This document shows, one piece after another, positions 47,801 to 60,423 of a DNA stretch of 64,000 nt. Where the stretch lies: assembly GCA_964036155.1 (NCBI GenBank), contig OZ038422.1, positions 67,789,201 to 67,853,200 on the forward strand, given 5' to 3'. Position numbers and translations under genes: made by a program. Each line of letters begins with the position of its first letter. The first letter of the stretch is position 1. The DNA comes from Diploscapter coronatus (taxonomy: Eukaryota; Nematoda; Chromadorea; Rhabditida; Rhabditidae). Below the pieces are notes generated by a model, which saw only the letters and a program-made list of their open reading frames with translations, searched no databases and was not told where the DNA came from.

Positions 47801-50800
47801 TTTCGGCTTGGCACTCGGTTTTGGAGTGTATCGCAAAGAGGACTGACTTCGTCGTTCCGGGCTTTCTTGGGACGAGGATTCAGTGCCGCCTTCGATGATT
47901 CGTTCGGCCTTCTCGATGGAGATTGGAGACATTGGGGAATGGTGCTGAAATTTCAATGTCAATCAAATTGTTCACCAAAGACACAAAAATGACAAAAAAA
48001 GATCTGGATTGTCATTGAGTTGTCAATGAGTTAGTGCATAGATCATTTTTAAACCCCTTATCTCCTCTAAATTTGTGAGAATAAGAATATCATATTCATT
48101 CAATAAATTAATGATTATTGCCTAACCAAAACATACACGGTGGCGGTCAAAAGTTTGGACACAAGCACGAATTTGAGAATCAAACATTTATCGAGTTATC
48201 TTGATTTTATTTGGTCATGACTGTCATACGATTGTGGCATGATAGCTTCAAAACTTATGCTACGTTCAGTTGCGTTGGTTTAAAATAACCCGATAGACTG
48301 TCGATTCAAAAATCACGATTGTTTACAAACGTTCAGCAGCCAATGTAGCTTATCCTATATTAGTTTGAAAATATGACAAAGAACATTTTCATAAACGACT
48401 TCCTGAAATTATGCGACAGGCAAATTTTGAGTAAATATTATATTATATAAATAGAAAACAAAAATATCTTTCGTACCGTATTTCCACTGGCGATGTTCTG
48501 TGGCCTGTTGTTGGTTGGAACTTTTCCAGCCACGACTAAATCAGTTTCCATTCGGAAAACCGTCTGCTCAGAAACCGAAGGATTTTGGCTTTTAGATTTC
48601 ACACTTTCAGATTCCTTGTCACCAGAATCAACTTGTTCTGTGGTTGCTGCTGTTTTCCAGGGGTCAGCTGAATTACAATTTGTTTTCATTTATAAAGAGT
48701 CGCGTAATATCTTGGGAAAGGCCCTTATTATCCTGAAGTTACGCATTAATATCGGAAATAGCTTTTTTTCTCCAAAGATAAACCGATAGTTTCTTACATG
48801 AAGTAGTATCGAATACAGGAGACACGGGCGTATGAGGTGCGAGTTCAGGTGAGACTGGCTTTCTGGCTTTCTTTGCTAGTGACTGATCGAGTGGAAGTCT
48901 GCCGCACTCTCCGCACTGCAGTGGTCCGTCCGTCTTCTCCACTCCCACAGGGCAGCCGAGACATTGGAAAGGAATCACGTGAACAACGCCGAATTTGGGT
49001 CGCTTTCTCCGTTCAGAATAAATTGCACACACCTTCAATGTGTCATAATTTCTTTGGCTTCTTTCTATGATATCTTACCTGCACACCAAATTGTTGATTT
49101 TCTGGAATATGCAGAGTTAGCGAGAGAACGTTAGAATCGACCTTGACATCTCGTTTAGTCGACAATTGCCAAGATAGGAAAGGAGAGACTCCCTGAAATT
49201 ATTTTCTTCGTAAACCTCAAAATTGACTAGAGTTAAAGATAGAATAAGCTAAATTTTCGTTCAAAAATAGTAATACCTTAATTTCAGCAGGTCCGTATCG
49301 CACATGATAGTAGAGAGGAGTGGTGTCTCCCGGCTGTTCCCACATAATCTTGACTTTGCCCTTGTTTCCGAAAATGTCGACCACCTCAGTGCAGGCCGGG
49401 TTCCTCTCTGAACGACGCCTCGGTTTATTAGTGGCACGTTCGGTTGAAGGCTTTCCACCTCGGCTGCACACTTCCAGATCTGCCGACTTGTCGCAGTCGA
49501 TTTCCACGTTCTTCTGGATTATGAATGGCTCCAGACGGACGCACCTGAAAACCTATGTCTAGAAGACTTTACTCACATAATGATAATTGCTCTACAAGAT
49601 AGGAATAGAGTCCTTACTTGATGCGATATACAACGCAGAATAATCTGTTCAGTGATGGCGAAAGGCAATCGATTCAACTAGTAATTCTTGTGAAATTCAT
49701 AAAGCGACTCACAAAAGTTTAAAAGAATGTTTGATATTTGGAATGGTTGATGTCAAAACTTGCCATGAATCAACCGATATATATTTTTCAGGATCATTAG
49801 CGCTCATTACCATCTTCAAGCCAACAAAATTTCAAGAAAATTATTTCAGTAGAATTCTAGAAATGTGGCACCTCAAAAACTATTTGTTCCTGCAAACTTC
49901 TGTACGCTAGTAATTTATTCTATTCATTGCAATAATGCGTTCCAACATTTTATCTTGCATAACCTATATTCTTGAACTATAAAACGGCTTACTTTGGCAG
50001 CATTTTGACCTCGACCCACATTCTGCATCGATCCTCCAACACAGACATCGGCAATGAAACAGCCAACCTTCCGCCTCCTTTCACGATTTCCTGAATACCT
50101 TTCAATTACTTTATCATCCTCCTTTTGTGCATTACAATTTTCGGCTGTGGCAATTCTCCCTCTGGAGTACTGCATTGAATAGGATAGAGCGATGGTGATT
50201 CATAACCGTAGATGTCTGCATCGATATACCCCCTGTAATTTCTTTGTCTTTCAAAAGTAGTAGCATTGAGGATATGAAAGGAAGAGTGTTTTTATGTTTG
50301 ACCTCTTCTACATAGAATTTACTGTCTTCTTTACAAATTTTATCGTCATAAATAAATAAGAAAAAATCAAGACAAGGTGATCTTCACAAAATGTGATGGT
50401 GCAATGATTATGATTTAGACAAAGGTTCTCTCATTTTCTATCGCACTCAAGGTGACAATGTGATTTGTTTGGAAATGAATGGATAATTTGAAGTAGACCG
50501 ACTTGGGTAAAGTCCACTTGACGTAGAGTTTGATTGTGTTGGATGAAGTGTCTGCGGATGCAGTGGCCACGTCGACTGTCATCTGCAAGCGACCCACTTA
50601 CTTTGACTAGCTGACTGATTGGCCTACCTGTTGGGAGCCGAGGACAAATGGGGGCAGGTTGACTGGAATGGCTCGAGGTCGGAACACGAGGAACAACTGG
50701 TCGGGATCGGAGGAACGTATCACCACGATCACTCGGAATTGGTAGTCGCGACATGGGTCGAGGATAGTGAATTTGAGAGAGGAAGTTGTTGAAGCTCCCT

Positions 50801-53175
50801 AAAAAAACCCTATTCGTCAAAAGTGGACTTGTAAACTAAAAATTAAGTTGATCTTCACGAATACAACACCAAAACATTACTAATGCTTGTATGAAATTTG
50901 TGATATCCTTATCGAACTATAAGCATGAAGATCAAGCTTCAATATAAAAATGCAACGTTTTGAAGTGATGTGCGCTTATCAAAATGGTGAAAAATCTTAT
51001 CTCAAACAGTATTAGAAGTTTTTTTTTAAATAAATTTATAGGAAAAGATTTTAATGACTCACTGCAAAATACCATTCATCAGGTTGTGTGCTGATAGTGG
51101 AATACTCAAAGATGTAAGCGAATGCATTTGGCACTTCAGCTATTCGCACTTTGATTGTGTGGGAGTCGATGTATTCGCTGCTCATTTCTGGCACTTGCGG
51201 AGCCACATCAGCTGAAGATATTCGATTCACCTCCGTTAATATATTCGTTATGGTGTAACTAATAAATGGCGATTAGGGTTGTGCGAAGCTTAACTTCGAA
51301 ATATACCCCAAACTTCGAGTATTTTTCCGAGATACGAAGTCGATTCAACCGAGTTCGAAGAAGGGGAAAAATTTAACTTCTATTTGACTCCAAAATTGTT
51401 AACTTTCAACTTCACACGACCCTAATGTCAACTTTCGGAAATATGATTGCGCAAGCTTGTTTTCTGAGTACTTTTTCCATGCCAAACAGTTCATAAAGTA
51501 ATTACGAGTTGCATCAATTAAAAACTTCCTTACCATTTCTGAGTTTGGCTTCAACCGTATTGCACGGTCGTTGTGTTTTGTCGACCGGACAGTTGCAATA
51601 GACAGCGGATGGCTGAAAGCAGTTTTCCTTGGCATTTTCATTAGCTATTCAAAGTCAATTCAATTGCATCCACTTGTTTCATTTTCCTTTCTCTAGCTTA
51701 TTTTGCAGTTTCCCAGTCATTTTGTTCTAGCAATTTTCCTTTCGCAATATGAATTGTCTTCGTGGCTATAATTCCGAGGTCATCCTCACTATTTATCGAC
51801 TTTTTGCGTGTGAAACGCTGTGATTTTTCATTGGATTTTGAACGATTGAACTTGTGATTGATTGCAGTGTGAGCTGGAAATTAATGTCCAATGAGAATAT
51901 GAAAAGGGGGATTTGAGATGAAAGAAGGGCGCAGAAGCAGAACCTGCAAAGGTATCAAATGCGCGTCGAGTTAGTCATTGGATAGTAACCGGACAGAAGC
52001 AAACGCAGAAACAAAGAAGAAAGGCAGAGGATAGAATGGATGACAATTAGAATACGTGATGAATGAGTGGATCGCATAAACTGTCTAATGCAATGCATAG
52101 AGCCTGGCGATATGCTATAGCTTGAAGTTACTGCGTTACGAGCCAAGAGACCACTTTACTAAATCTCGCAATTATGATGAAAAGTCTGAAATTTTGTAAG
52201 AGTATATTATTTTGCATATTTCGCACTTTTTATTTCATCTATTCAGTCAATAATTTGTTTGGTTTACAAACCAAAACATTTGATCTCACTTTTGACGTCG
52301 AGATTCGCGTCCGAGTTTCGCAATTCATACAATCTTCGAATGTAGCACACTTTCATATGCACTTCACCCAACTTCTGTTCTGAAAGAGAGCACCTCATTC
52401 TCGCAAGTGTCAGTGTTATTATCTGCGAACGCGATTCTCGGACTACTTTCTGCCTGTCTGCTTGCTGCATGTAGAGAGAAGGGATATAGCAAATCCAGGG
52501 GATACAAAAAGCATAAAGAGGTCAATAAGGCATGAAGAGGACAGTCAGTAGTCAGTCAAGAGAGAAGTGAATGAGAAGCAAGGGAAGTGGAGAGTTGGAA
52601 GGAAGAAGCAATTGAAATAGAGCTGCAGATGCACGTATACAAAAACAAGGATACTTCAAGCTGATCACAAATGAGTCAAATGATCGTATTATTTTCTCAT
52701 TAAAACACCACTTCATCATTTATAGAATTCTCGAGTTTTCTGACACAACTTACAAGTTCTACTGTTTGAGACAAAGCTCACAATTTGGGCAATATCATAT
52801 AGACATAATATCGCAACATTTTCAGAAGTGATAAATTGGCGCTCAAACTATTATCATCGCAAATAAAATAGAATTTTCAAACATTTGTGGATTTCAGTAT
52901 GCCTGTGATTATCTTGCATTATAAAGATCCAATGAATTCGTTTGATTTGTAAAATAATGCTTGAAAATGGCTGTTCGAATTGATCTTGTTGTCAAAATGA
53001 CGCTGGGTGAACATCATGTTGTTCTCCATGGAAAAATGTAACGAGAAAATGGACTCACGGTTCCCGACTGCATGCACCTCGAATAGCACTCCAGGGAGCA
53101 TCTGCCTCGTTGGCTGGGTCCTGACAGTACTGGAGGCAGGAAGACGAACATCGTCATGAGCAGAAGGACCAGCAT
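44810..53175 (-). CDS. Type I membrane protein with fibronectin III domains
   Basis: About 22 exons run from ATG 53175 to TGA 44810-44812. Order: signal peptide (MLVLLLMTMFVFLPPVLSG); short Cys-rich start (RCSLECYSRCMQSG, then YCNCPVDKTQRPC); FN3-like domains (exons 51211-51063 with 50798-50628; 50582-50421 with following exons; 49544-49277 with WEQPGDTTPLYYHVRYGPA, through 48798); a long Ser/Thr/Lys/Glu-rich region (48667-47074) ; a cysteine module CMLYNGAICEFGCETRK then CYCPLDTH; a membrane-proximal globular stretch; one helix (KVIILLILLLIMTILIY) split across exons 45583 and 45164; and a short cytoplasmic tail. From 50232 onward all phases agree, but I could not resolve the junction between 50421 and 50232. 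The N-terminus faintly recalls anosmin, which lacks a membrane helix. An adhesion or receptor role is a guess. Confidence 0.65.
48134..48163. repeat. Solo Tc1/mariner-like terminal repeat
   Basis: TA is followed by CACGGTGGCGGTCAAAAGTTTGGACAC. The GGTCAAAAGTTTGGACAC core resembles the terminal repeats of Tc1/mariner elements, which insert at TA. I found no matching opposite end or transposase frame within the surrounding intron of the FN3 gene, so this would be a decayed or truncated copy. Confidence 0.55.
51271..51427. repeat. Foldback element bounded by ATTAGGGT
   Basis: GATTAGGGTTGTGCGAAGC at the left pairs with the right end TTCACACGACCCTAAT, whose complement is ATTAGGGTCGTGTGAA. The inner part has repeated ACTTCGA words. 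It is about 157 bases, in the intron between FN3-gene exons 51612-51534 and 51211-51063. Confidence 0.65.
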
Positions 53176-56100
53176 GGCTGGACAGGGACGGGGACGGAAA
53201 ATGACTGAGGTCGGGCTGGAGGCCGAGTGGAGTGAGGCAGTGATTAGACTGGGGTGGAATGCCGCTATAGCTGAACATGAGGGTAATCAACAACAACAAC
53301 AATGCAGATGGCAAATAGCCAATCAACACAGACAATCAGGCAAACAAATGAAACGGTAGAAGAGAAAGACTGAAGACAGGCTGGAACGGAAATTGAAGAG
53401 TTAAAGGAAATGAAGAGAAATGACAACCGACAAACACATACAAGGGTGTAATTAGCCCTTCACAAAAAGAGGAGAGGAAAAGCTAAAGGACTTTGGAAGG
53501 CGACAGCCCTAGGCGTAAGTACAAACAAGTCTACTGGATTTTCCTTGGACAAAATGAAAAAGTCACAGTTTGAAGGATAAAAACATGAGGATAAGTGATG
53601 TGAAATGTCATAATCCTATACGAAATAATACGGTTTTTTTCTAGAAAAAAATTGACCCTTGAAATTCTTAGAGGAAGCAAAGAAATAAATGTAAGCCGTA
53701 GACTTTAGAAGGATTGTAAACAATCAAAATGTTTGTAGGAAGAGTTTCTCACTAGATTTCAAAAATGTATGAAAGGCGGCATAAGATAAAACATTGGAAA
53801 TTGAGATAAAATCCTCGAAATGGGGATGTGCAGGACTGAACGAATACCCATAGGCAAATTGGCAGAGAAGATAAAGGACCATGGCATGAGGAGATTGGTG
53901 GACGGATAAGGAAGGGATTATGAAGAGGGGAGAGGAGAGATGACCGATGGATGAGCGAAGCTAGAAGAGATTTGACACTATAAAAACAACAAATAGAAAT
54001 CAGAATGAATTTATGAACAATACGAATACCGACAAAAGTAAATTATTGGAAATAAAAACGAAAAACTGTCAAATAATTGATAAAAAATTTTAAACCACAC
54101 AAATTACGATTGAATCTATCAGGAGCTTTCAAAATCATTTCTTTCTAAACCGGATTCTTTAGGAAGTTTCCAGAAGAAACTTGAGTTTTCGAATAACCCA
54201 AGGAAAACAATTCATTTTATACACATAAAGCAATGATAATTTAGCAGAAGAATGTTGAAAATCTACCTGTAAAAGTCGAAAATAGAATGTCAAATAATAT
54301 TTTGAGTGAAGCGATGCAAATTTTGTAATTAGTTCGAACCTAATAACCCCATTTAGTGCAGTTATTGTCTACAGCTTTAAATTGAGCTATTAAAATATAT
54401 TTTTTTTCTGATGTAATCAAATTGGTAGAAAAATGTTGACAATGCAGTAAAATCAAAATAACTTTTCTGGATTCTACATCTACTGTAAACAACGAAAATT
54501 TTATTGCTAAGAATAGGCCAAATTGTTTGGCTATAGACAAAATAACGCCGCTCTCATTTGTGAGTTTTTATTCGAGTTAGATTTATGAAGATCATTAAGA
54601 TGCGTTCAAGTATGTTGTCAATAAGATAAATACCGATTCATAGAAATTAAATTGATTGGATAAGAGCTGATTTTCATCGTTTTCTGACAAATGAATGATT
54701 CAAAATGTACGATGTGAAATTGAGTATAGATTCTGTGTAGTGTGATGGTCGATATATGGATAAGAGGATAAGGAGAAAGCACCGCTTGACGAAGGAAAAG
54801 GCAAACGAATAAGACAGGAACAAACAAATACAGAGCCAGATTGAAGTCAAAGTTGGAGGCAAAAACTGGATGTAACCAAAGTAAAGAGGCAAGAAGAGAA
54901 ACAAAGAAGATGAAGAGAAGGAGAGCGAGAGACAAGGAGAGGGGATTTAGAGGAAAGTCAGTCAGGATGACCACAGGGCCGGTTCTTAAGGAAAAAGTTA
55001 GGGAAGAGAGGGGAAACGAAAGGTAAAGAGTAAGGAGGAGAAAAGGGAAAGGGACGGGAGCAATTGCAACCAGAAGTGGAGGCCTGACGAAATGAAGACA
55101 GAAGCAGAAGAAGCAGCAGACACTAACAGAATCATTCATTCACAAGGAAATTGACCAAATCCAATCGACAATCGAATTGAAGCGGAGAGCGAATTGTGAG
55201 GAATGAAGAATAAAGAATTGAGTTGAAGTTGAGAAGTTCCGTAGTTCCGCATAACAAAAGAACAGTGGAGGAAATAATGAAGAGATGAACAGAGAACTAC
55301 TGACTTCGACTCGATTCTGCCTCCATTCCATTCAAGCAGTTTTTTCCACTGTCTAGTGGATTCATGGATTCATACAGTGGCTTGTTTCACGTTTTACCGG
55401 TGGAATGGAATGGACGAGTAGAGTATCCGCTATTTCGACAATTCGCTCCTCTGGCAGCGGGAAAAACAAGAGTATGACGTGAAATACCAGGGGATTTCAT
55501 GCTTCTGCTTACAATTTCATTAATTGAAGTATGGAGTGAGAACCTTCTAGTATACAACGAAGAGTGGGATGAGATTTTTCACATGGGCTTTTTTCATAAA
55601 GTTACGAGATCTTCACATAGCCAACTAATGAAAAAATACGGTTGATGGCACTCTCGTTTGTCTCTCAAAAAGACTTGCAGAGGGAGGAAGAGATACTCGT
55701 AGGGGACCAAAATGGTTTCGCAGAATTCATAATTTTCAGCGACTTTCTATCGTTGATTGGAGAGAAAATCGATATTCAATACAGCAACAATTAGAAATCG
55801 AATTTGGAGAAGCGAAATAATGAGTCGCGTAGAAGAGAAATGAGACGAATAAAGTAATTTTTGAATATCAACGTCGTTCCAATCAATAGTATTCCAAGTA
55901 GTCAAATTCGATGTAACTAAAACATTCGTGAAGAAAAATAAAATAAAGATAATTCCTGACCGGAAATAAACCATCAAAAGCAACTATCAGAACGACCACG
56001 TTTTGGGCCCTTGTCACCCTATATGAACATGATCGTGAGGAAATTTCCTAATATAATTTTTGACCGAAATTCATTTCTCCAACTGGTTCACAGAATCGGA

Positions 56101-57331
56101 TTATGCCGATAAGTTTTGAAGGGTATTTGCTTCCCATTTTTGAGTTTCAAATGATCACTCTTCTGAATAAAAACAAAAAAAATGAAGGGGGAAAGAGTTT
56201 GCGATCCCTAAGCACTCGTGAGATTAACCACTGTGCTCTGCGCTTCTGCGCCGAGTATTCCATATTGCGCCCTTTACGGATACGCGCCCCACCCCCCTCA
56301 GCAAAAGTTTTTTTTGTAAAGAAAATGAAGAGTAAATGCGTTCATGCTGACCGACTGTTTATGGTGGTTTCAGTTGGAAAGTAGGTGAGAGTTTCGGTCG
56401 GAAAGTCGAGAAGTGAACGGTTGAATACAGACTGGAGAATGCAAATCGGGAGATTATGAATTTGAAAGGGAGGAGGTTAAGGATCGCAGAAGACATAGAC
56501 AGCAGACAGGACAAGGTCGGGAAGGGAAGCAGAAGATGGAGGATGAACTGTAAGTTGCCCGAGGCAACAAGTGAAAGGAAGAGGAGAACAGTTATGGATG
56601 AAAATAGGGCACAGATATATTATCCCCAAGAAAATCCACCAATCTCAATCTCAGGTCTGGCACATTTACATAAAGCGGGAAGAACTAATTAATTTTTCTG
56701 GGGCAGAGGAAATTTCCGATGACAAATTTGAACTGGACTGTTGCATTAAAGTTCGTAGCTTACGTTGTGTGTTTTGTGCGAAGGAAGAGTCATTGTCTTC
56801 GAATCGGAAATTGTTCGAGGTCGAAGAACTAGAAAATAGTCTTGGTCAATATAGCAACTTCAAAGTTCAATAAGATCTGAACTATGAAAATAGTTTACCA
56901 TCAGTAGCAATATGTTCCTTTTCGAAAATTTCGATTCCAGTGCTTTTCGGTTAATTCAACCTCTGCGACTGATTCTGATCTTTCAATGTTCAAAATAGTC
57001 ATTACTATTAAAAGTGGGTCAGAATGGACATTTGGAAAAGCCGAAATCAGAATCAAAATGATATCTCAACTTTTTTTATTCAGAATCGAAATGAGGTGTC
57101 ACAATTTTTCAGAATCGGAAATGGAACGGAATGGATCCAAAAATTTCAAAGTCGAAATAGGAATTCTGAACTATCCCGTACTGTCTCATCATATTATTAG
57201 TTGAAAGGAAATTTAGTCAATTGCACAATGAACAGCACTAAATGTAATACAATTTACAGATAAACTCGCAATGAAACAATCATGTAAGAGAATGAGATTC
57301 GAAAACAAATGAGATCACTTGGATGAGAAAA
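53176..57331. other. Large intergenic region, no gene supported
   Basis: This 4.1-kb region lies between the FN3 gene start and the 3' end of the dehydrogenase gene. From about 53340 to 55290 the plus strand is strongly purine-rich, with many GAGAAG, AGGAAG and GAAGAG words, so minus-strand frames look like Phe/Ser/Leu membrane proteins without real evidence. Around 56920-57180 words like AGAATCGGAAATGG and TCGAAAT recur, possibly a degenerate repeat. The right part probably contains the dehydrogenase 3'UTR and the left part the FN3-gene promoter. Confidence 0.45.
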
Positions 57332-59817
57332 TCAGTTGGTTTGATTTGACTGAGCCGTGGGGTCGCGACGAGACTCGGATGATTTCCAGACGGAGAGCAG
57401 AGAAAATGATAGGATGAAGACGTGCAGAAGGCGATTCAGCAGATGCGCTGATTGAGAATTAGAAGGTCTGAAATGTGTTCATTTAGATTTGTATCGCCAT
57501 TTTCAAAACAATATAGTTGACAGAACTGAAAATATGACAATCAGATGATGGCAAAAAGAAAAATATCAAAGACTTTCCGTATTGCCAATGATCGACTATT
57601 TGAGAAAAAATGGAAATTTCATCGCCACGATTTAGTTTGACTTACTTTTTCTCGAGGAAATCTGGTTGTAGTTTCGGGCCTGGCTGTAGCGAATACATCA
57701 AAGACAAAATGTTGTCCTAGGAAGTCAAGTCGTATTGCGCATATATCCTAATAAATGGACTCCTACCTGCAGACCAGTGGGAAGAATACTAATTGGTACA
57801 AAAATAAACATCGCGTCCCAACCAGGCGAGTACCTGCAAAGCAATTACTTCATTCCCCATTCGACAGCGCTCACGAATTTCACAGCGTCGCTATTGTCTC
57901 TCACCTAAGTCTAGGCCACCAGCTAAATAAGGCATGGGTGTAGGTGTCCACGACCCAGTCAAGGTTGGGGTTCGCTATGAAGCTCAGCCCCATTTGCCAA
58001 GCGATTTCAACTAAAATCGATGTTTTGACAGAGAAAGCAGCAAGCAAGGATGATCTTACAATTCCTCTTGTACTCTTCGCCATATTCGAGCTTCGTCTTT
58101 TCAGGCAAATTTGACCAAATCTAAAAACGAACAAACCACGATTCTTCATTCTCAAGATCAAAATACCGTGTCAATTCGGGCTTTATGCGCGTGCTCATTC
58201 AATAGTTCAGTTTTGAAGGCTCCAGGCTCAAGAATATGAACTCCGACATTATAGGGACGAAGTTCAAGACGAAGACAGTCCATATAAGCCTAAATAATAA
58301 AATCGATGGAACTAGATATGGATTAAAAATTACTTCTAGAGCAAATTTAGCAGTGACATAAGGAGTAACATATCTACCATGGAGACGACCCGCCGTTGAA
58401 CCCATTGTTATTATCCGACCCTAAGAAATAAATAATTAACTTTGATAAAGATTATATCATGTTTTGTCGATAAATTGCAAGATAGTAAATAAGTCAAGTT
58501 TCAATATGCAAAATGATCTCTGCGCAATGTTATTGGGTCGGTAAATAATTTCTGATTGTGTAGTTGAAGTTATGCGGATTTTCTTAAAATGTCACAAGTG
58601 TTTCAGAAGCTATTTATCACTCTAATAAAATCAGGGTAGGAATAATTCCGATAGCATTGAAATAGCGTCAATCATCTTTAAATTATGCATCAATATTCTT
58701 TTACTTGCACTTTTGTTATTTATTCTCCTTCAATTATTCGAGCATAAGCGATAAAAAAGTACCTGAGATTGTTTGAGTAGTGGCTTGAATTCGTGACAAA
58801 CACGAATTGCGCCCATCGTATTCACATTGATGGAGAGTTCATATTCTCGCATTGTGCACCAGTCATCTGGTCCGAATGTCGAGAAAATACCGGCGTTGTT
58901 CACAATTGCCCAGAGCAAAGTTTCCTAGAATTAGTTACTGAAAATTTATCGGCGAATTCGGATAAATAACCTTCTTCTTAAGTATTTCTTCGACGGTTTG
59001 CCTGGCCTGTTCAACACTCTTATCACAAGTTACATCCACCCTGATTGTATGCAATTCTCCAAGTAGTTCATGGTTTTCCTTGCATTCTTGTTCCAGACTT
59101 TCGCGGCCCTGTAATTTTTATGAATTTATCTTGTCATTCGAAGAGTCATGTTTTTATTTATTATGACGCCATTGGTCGATACTTTTTCATTTTCTGGACA
59201 ATGTGTCGTCTTGCTATAATTCTCTCCCATCTCTCACTCATTTGTGGATGCATGTGTTTCGCTTTTCATCTCGAATGAGGTCAGTCAATCGAATCGTCTC
59301 TGCTTGCTGCCTGTCGGATACAGAAGCAGTGCCTGACAACGAGACTGCGGTCGATATCTCGTCTCGTATCGCGCGATCCAAACAAACACAGAATACACAA
59401 ACTATTAACTAGTTTTTCTATGAAATATGCGTGAGATTATGATATGAAAAGAGAAAGACTTTCTGACAATCAAACAAAAATACAAGACGAAAAAGCTAAT
59501 GCATTGACGAAGGACAGGTTTGATCAAAGACGGTATTTCCATGTTATTTTTGTCAAAAGTCATATTTTAATGATCTCAAAATAATGCTAAAATACATTTC
59601 AAAAATCACTCCTCACCTTTGTTGTATAACATCCTGCGAAAACATTAACACCCAATTGAAGAAGTTTTATTGCCAATCGCCTTCCGAATCCAGTATCGCA
59701 GCCAGTGATAAACACGTATTTGCCCTTGTATGACAAGTAGATGTGTTCCAGAATAAGTCGTTTCAGAAGAAAATAAAGAATAACTGCGAGGAATGCATAG
59801 TATAATAAATCGGTCAT
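57332..59817 (-). CDS. Membrane-anchored short-chain dehydrogenase, retinol/17-beta-hydroxysteroid type
   Basis: Ten exons (59817-59617, 59108-58971, 58924-58763, 58420-58334, 58289-58167, 58120-58060, 58010-57905, 57833-57767, 57716-57646, 57467-57332) give 383 aa with all phases consistent. An N-terminal helix ([13 protein letters not shown]) anchors it, then the NAD(P) site TGCDTGFG, the aspartate step IRVDVT, NNAG in [13 protein letters not shown], the catalytic Ser in [11 protein letters not shown] and YVTAK with Tyr and Lys. [13 protein letters not shown] matches the post-catalytic PG motif. TGCDTGFG is typical of the SDR9C branch (retinol and hydroxysteroid dehydrogenases), so oxidation of a retinoid or steroid alcohol at the endoplasmic reticulum is likely. 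The C-terminus carries a further hydrophobic stretch ([15 protein letters not shown]). Substrate cannot be told from sequence. Confidence 0.9.
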
Positions 59818-60252
59818 TCCTGAAAAGTGCCAAATCTGACTGGTTTGAGTCTGTATAGAACAACGGACAGTTGGTTTATATAGACCTTAGAGGCTACACA
59901 GCGATAAAGTGAGAGAGAGAGAAATTATATCATATCATTAACTCGGAGCTCTGAAAAATGGTAAGCAAATAGAAATGAGTAATCGAGTGATAAATGATAA
60001 GAAAGAGACAGACAGATTGAAGACCGATTGGTGAAGAAGCATTGCGAAACAATGCAACTCAGCACTCAGAGCATGAACTGGTTCATTCCTAAAGTAAAAG
60101 GACCCTTAATCTGACCATTTCTGGGAGCAGATAACAAAAGAATTTCTAGTTTTTTTTTCTTACTTTCACTATAAATTGTCATGCGATCGTGACAATTGGA
60201 TTATGCATAAATTTATCAATGCGTGAATCACTCCACCATGCGAACTCACAAA
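59818..60252. other. Upstream region of the dehydrogenase gene
   Basis: Spacer between the dehydrogenase start and the small secreted-peptide frame, both on the minus strand. It contains AGAGAGAGAGAAA at 59909-59923 and AT-rich sequence. It probably holds the dehydrogenase promoter. Nothing else is seen. Confidence 0.4.
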
Positions 60253-60423
60253 TTAACTCATTCTAATTTCTCTGCAAAATGGTCTTTGAATGCATTCTGC
60301 AGGGATGCGTCTAGAAACTCTTGTAAATGAGTTCAAAGACTCGATTGTTAGAAAGAGATGCTCACAATGTAGCAATAGGAATACAGCAATACAGATCAAC
60401 ATTTTCTTCATGAGGTTCTTCAT
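60253..60423 (-). CDS. Candidate small secreted peptide precursor
   Basis: ATG at 60421-60423 opens a 56-aa frame. It begins with a convincing signal peptide (MKNLMKKMLICIAVFLLLHC), passes through a short spacer and then has the dibasic RR followed by IPAECIQRPFCREIRMS and the stop. A basic cleavage site followed by a short peptide with two cysteines five residues apart is the layout of a cyclic neuropeptide. I know no family with this exact sequence. No introns are needed and there is no supporting neighbour, so it may be a chance frame. An in-frame ATG at 60469-60471 is less likely because the signal peptide would be internal. Confidence 0.35.
   Translation of the reverse strand: MKNLMKKMLICIAVFLLLHCEHLFLTIESLNSFTRVSRRIPAECIQRPFCREIRMS

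Noticed and set aside
47306..47992. 228-residue plus-strand open frame
   Set aside because: It is the antisense of the long Ser/Thr/charged exon 47944-47352 of the FN3 gene, which has correct splice sites and phase.
54618..55139. 173-residue minus-strand hydrophobic open frame
   Set aside because: Same artefact in the purine-rich tract: runs of FFLL and LSLSL without motifs or gene structure.
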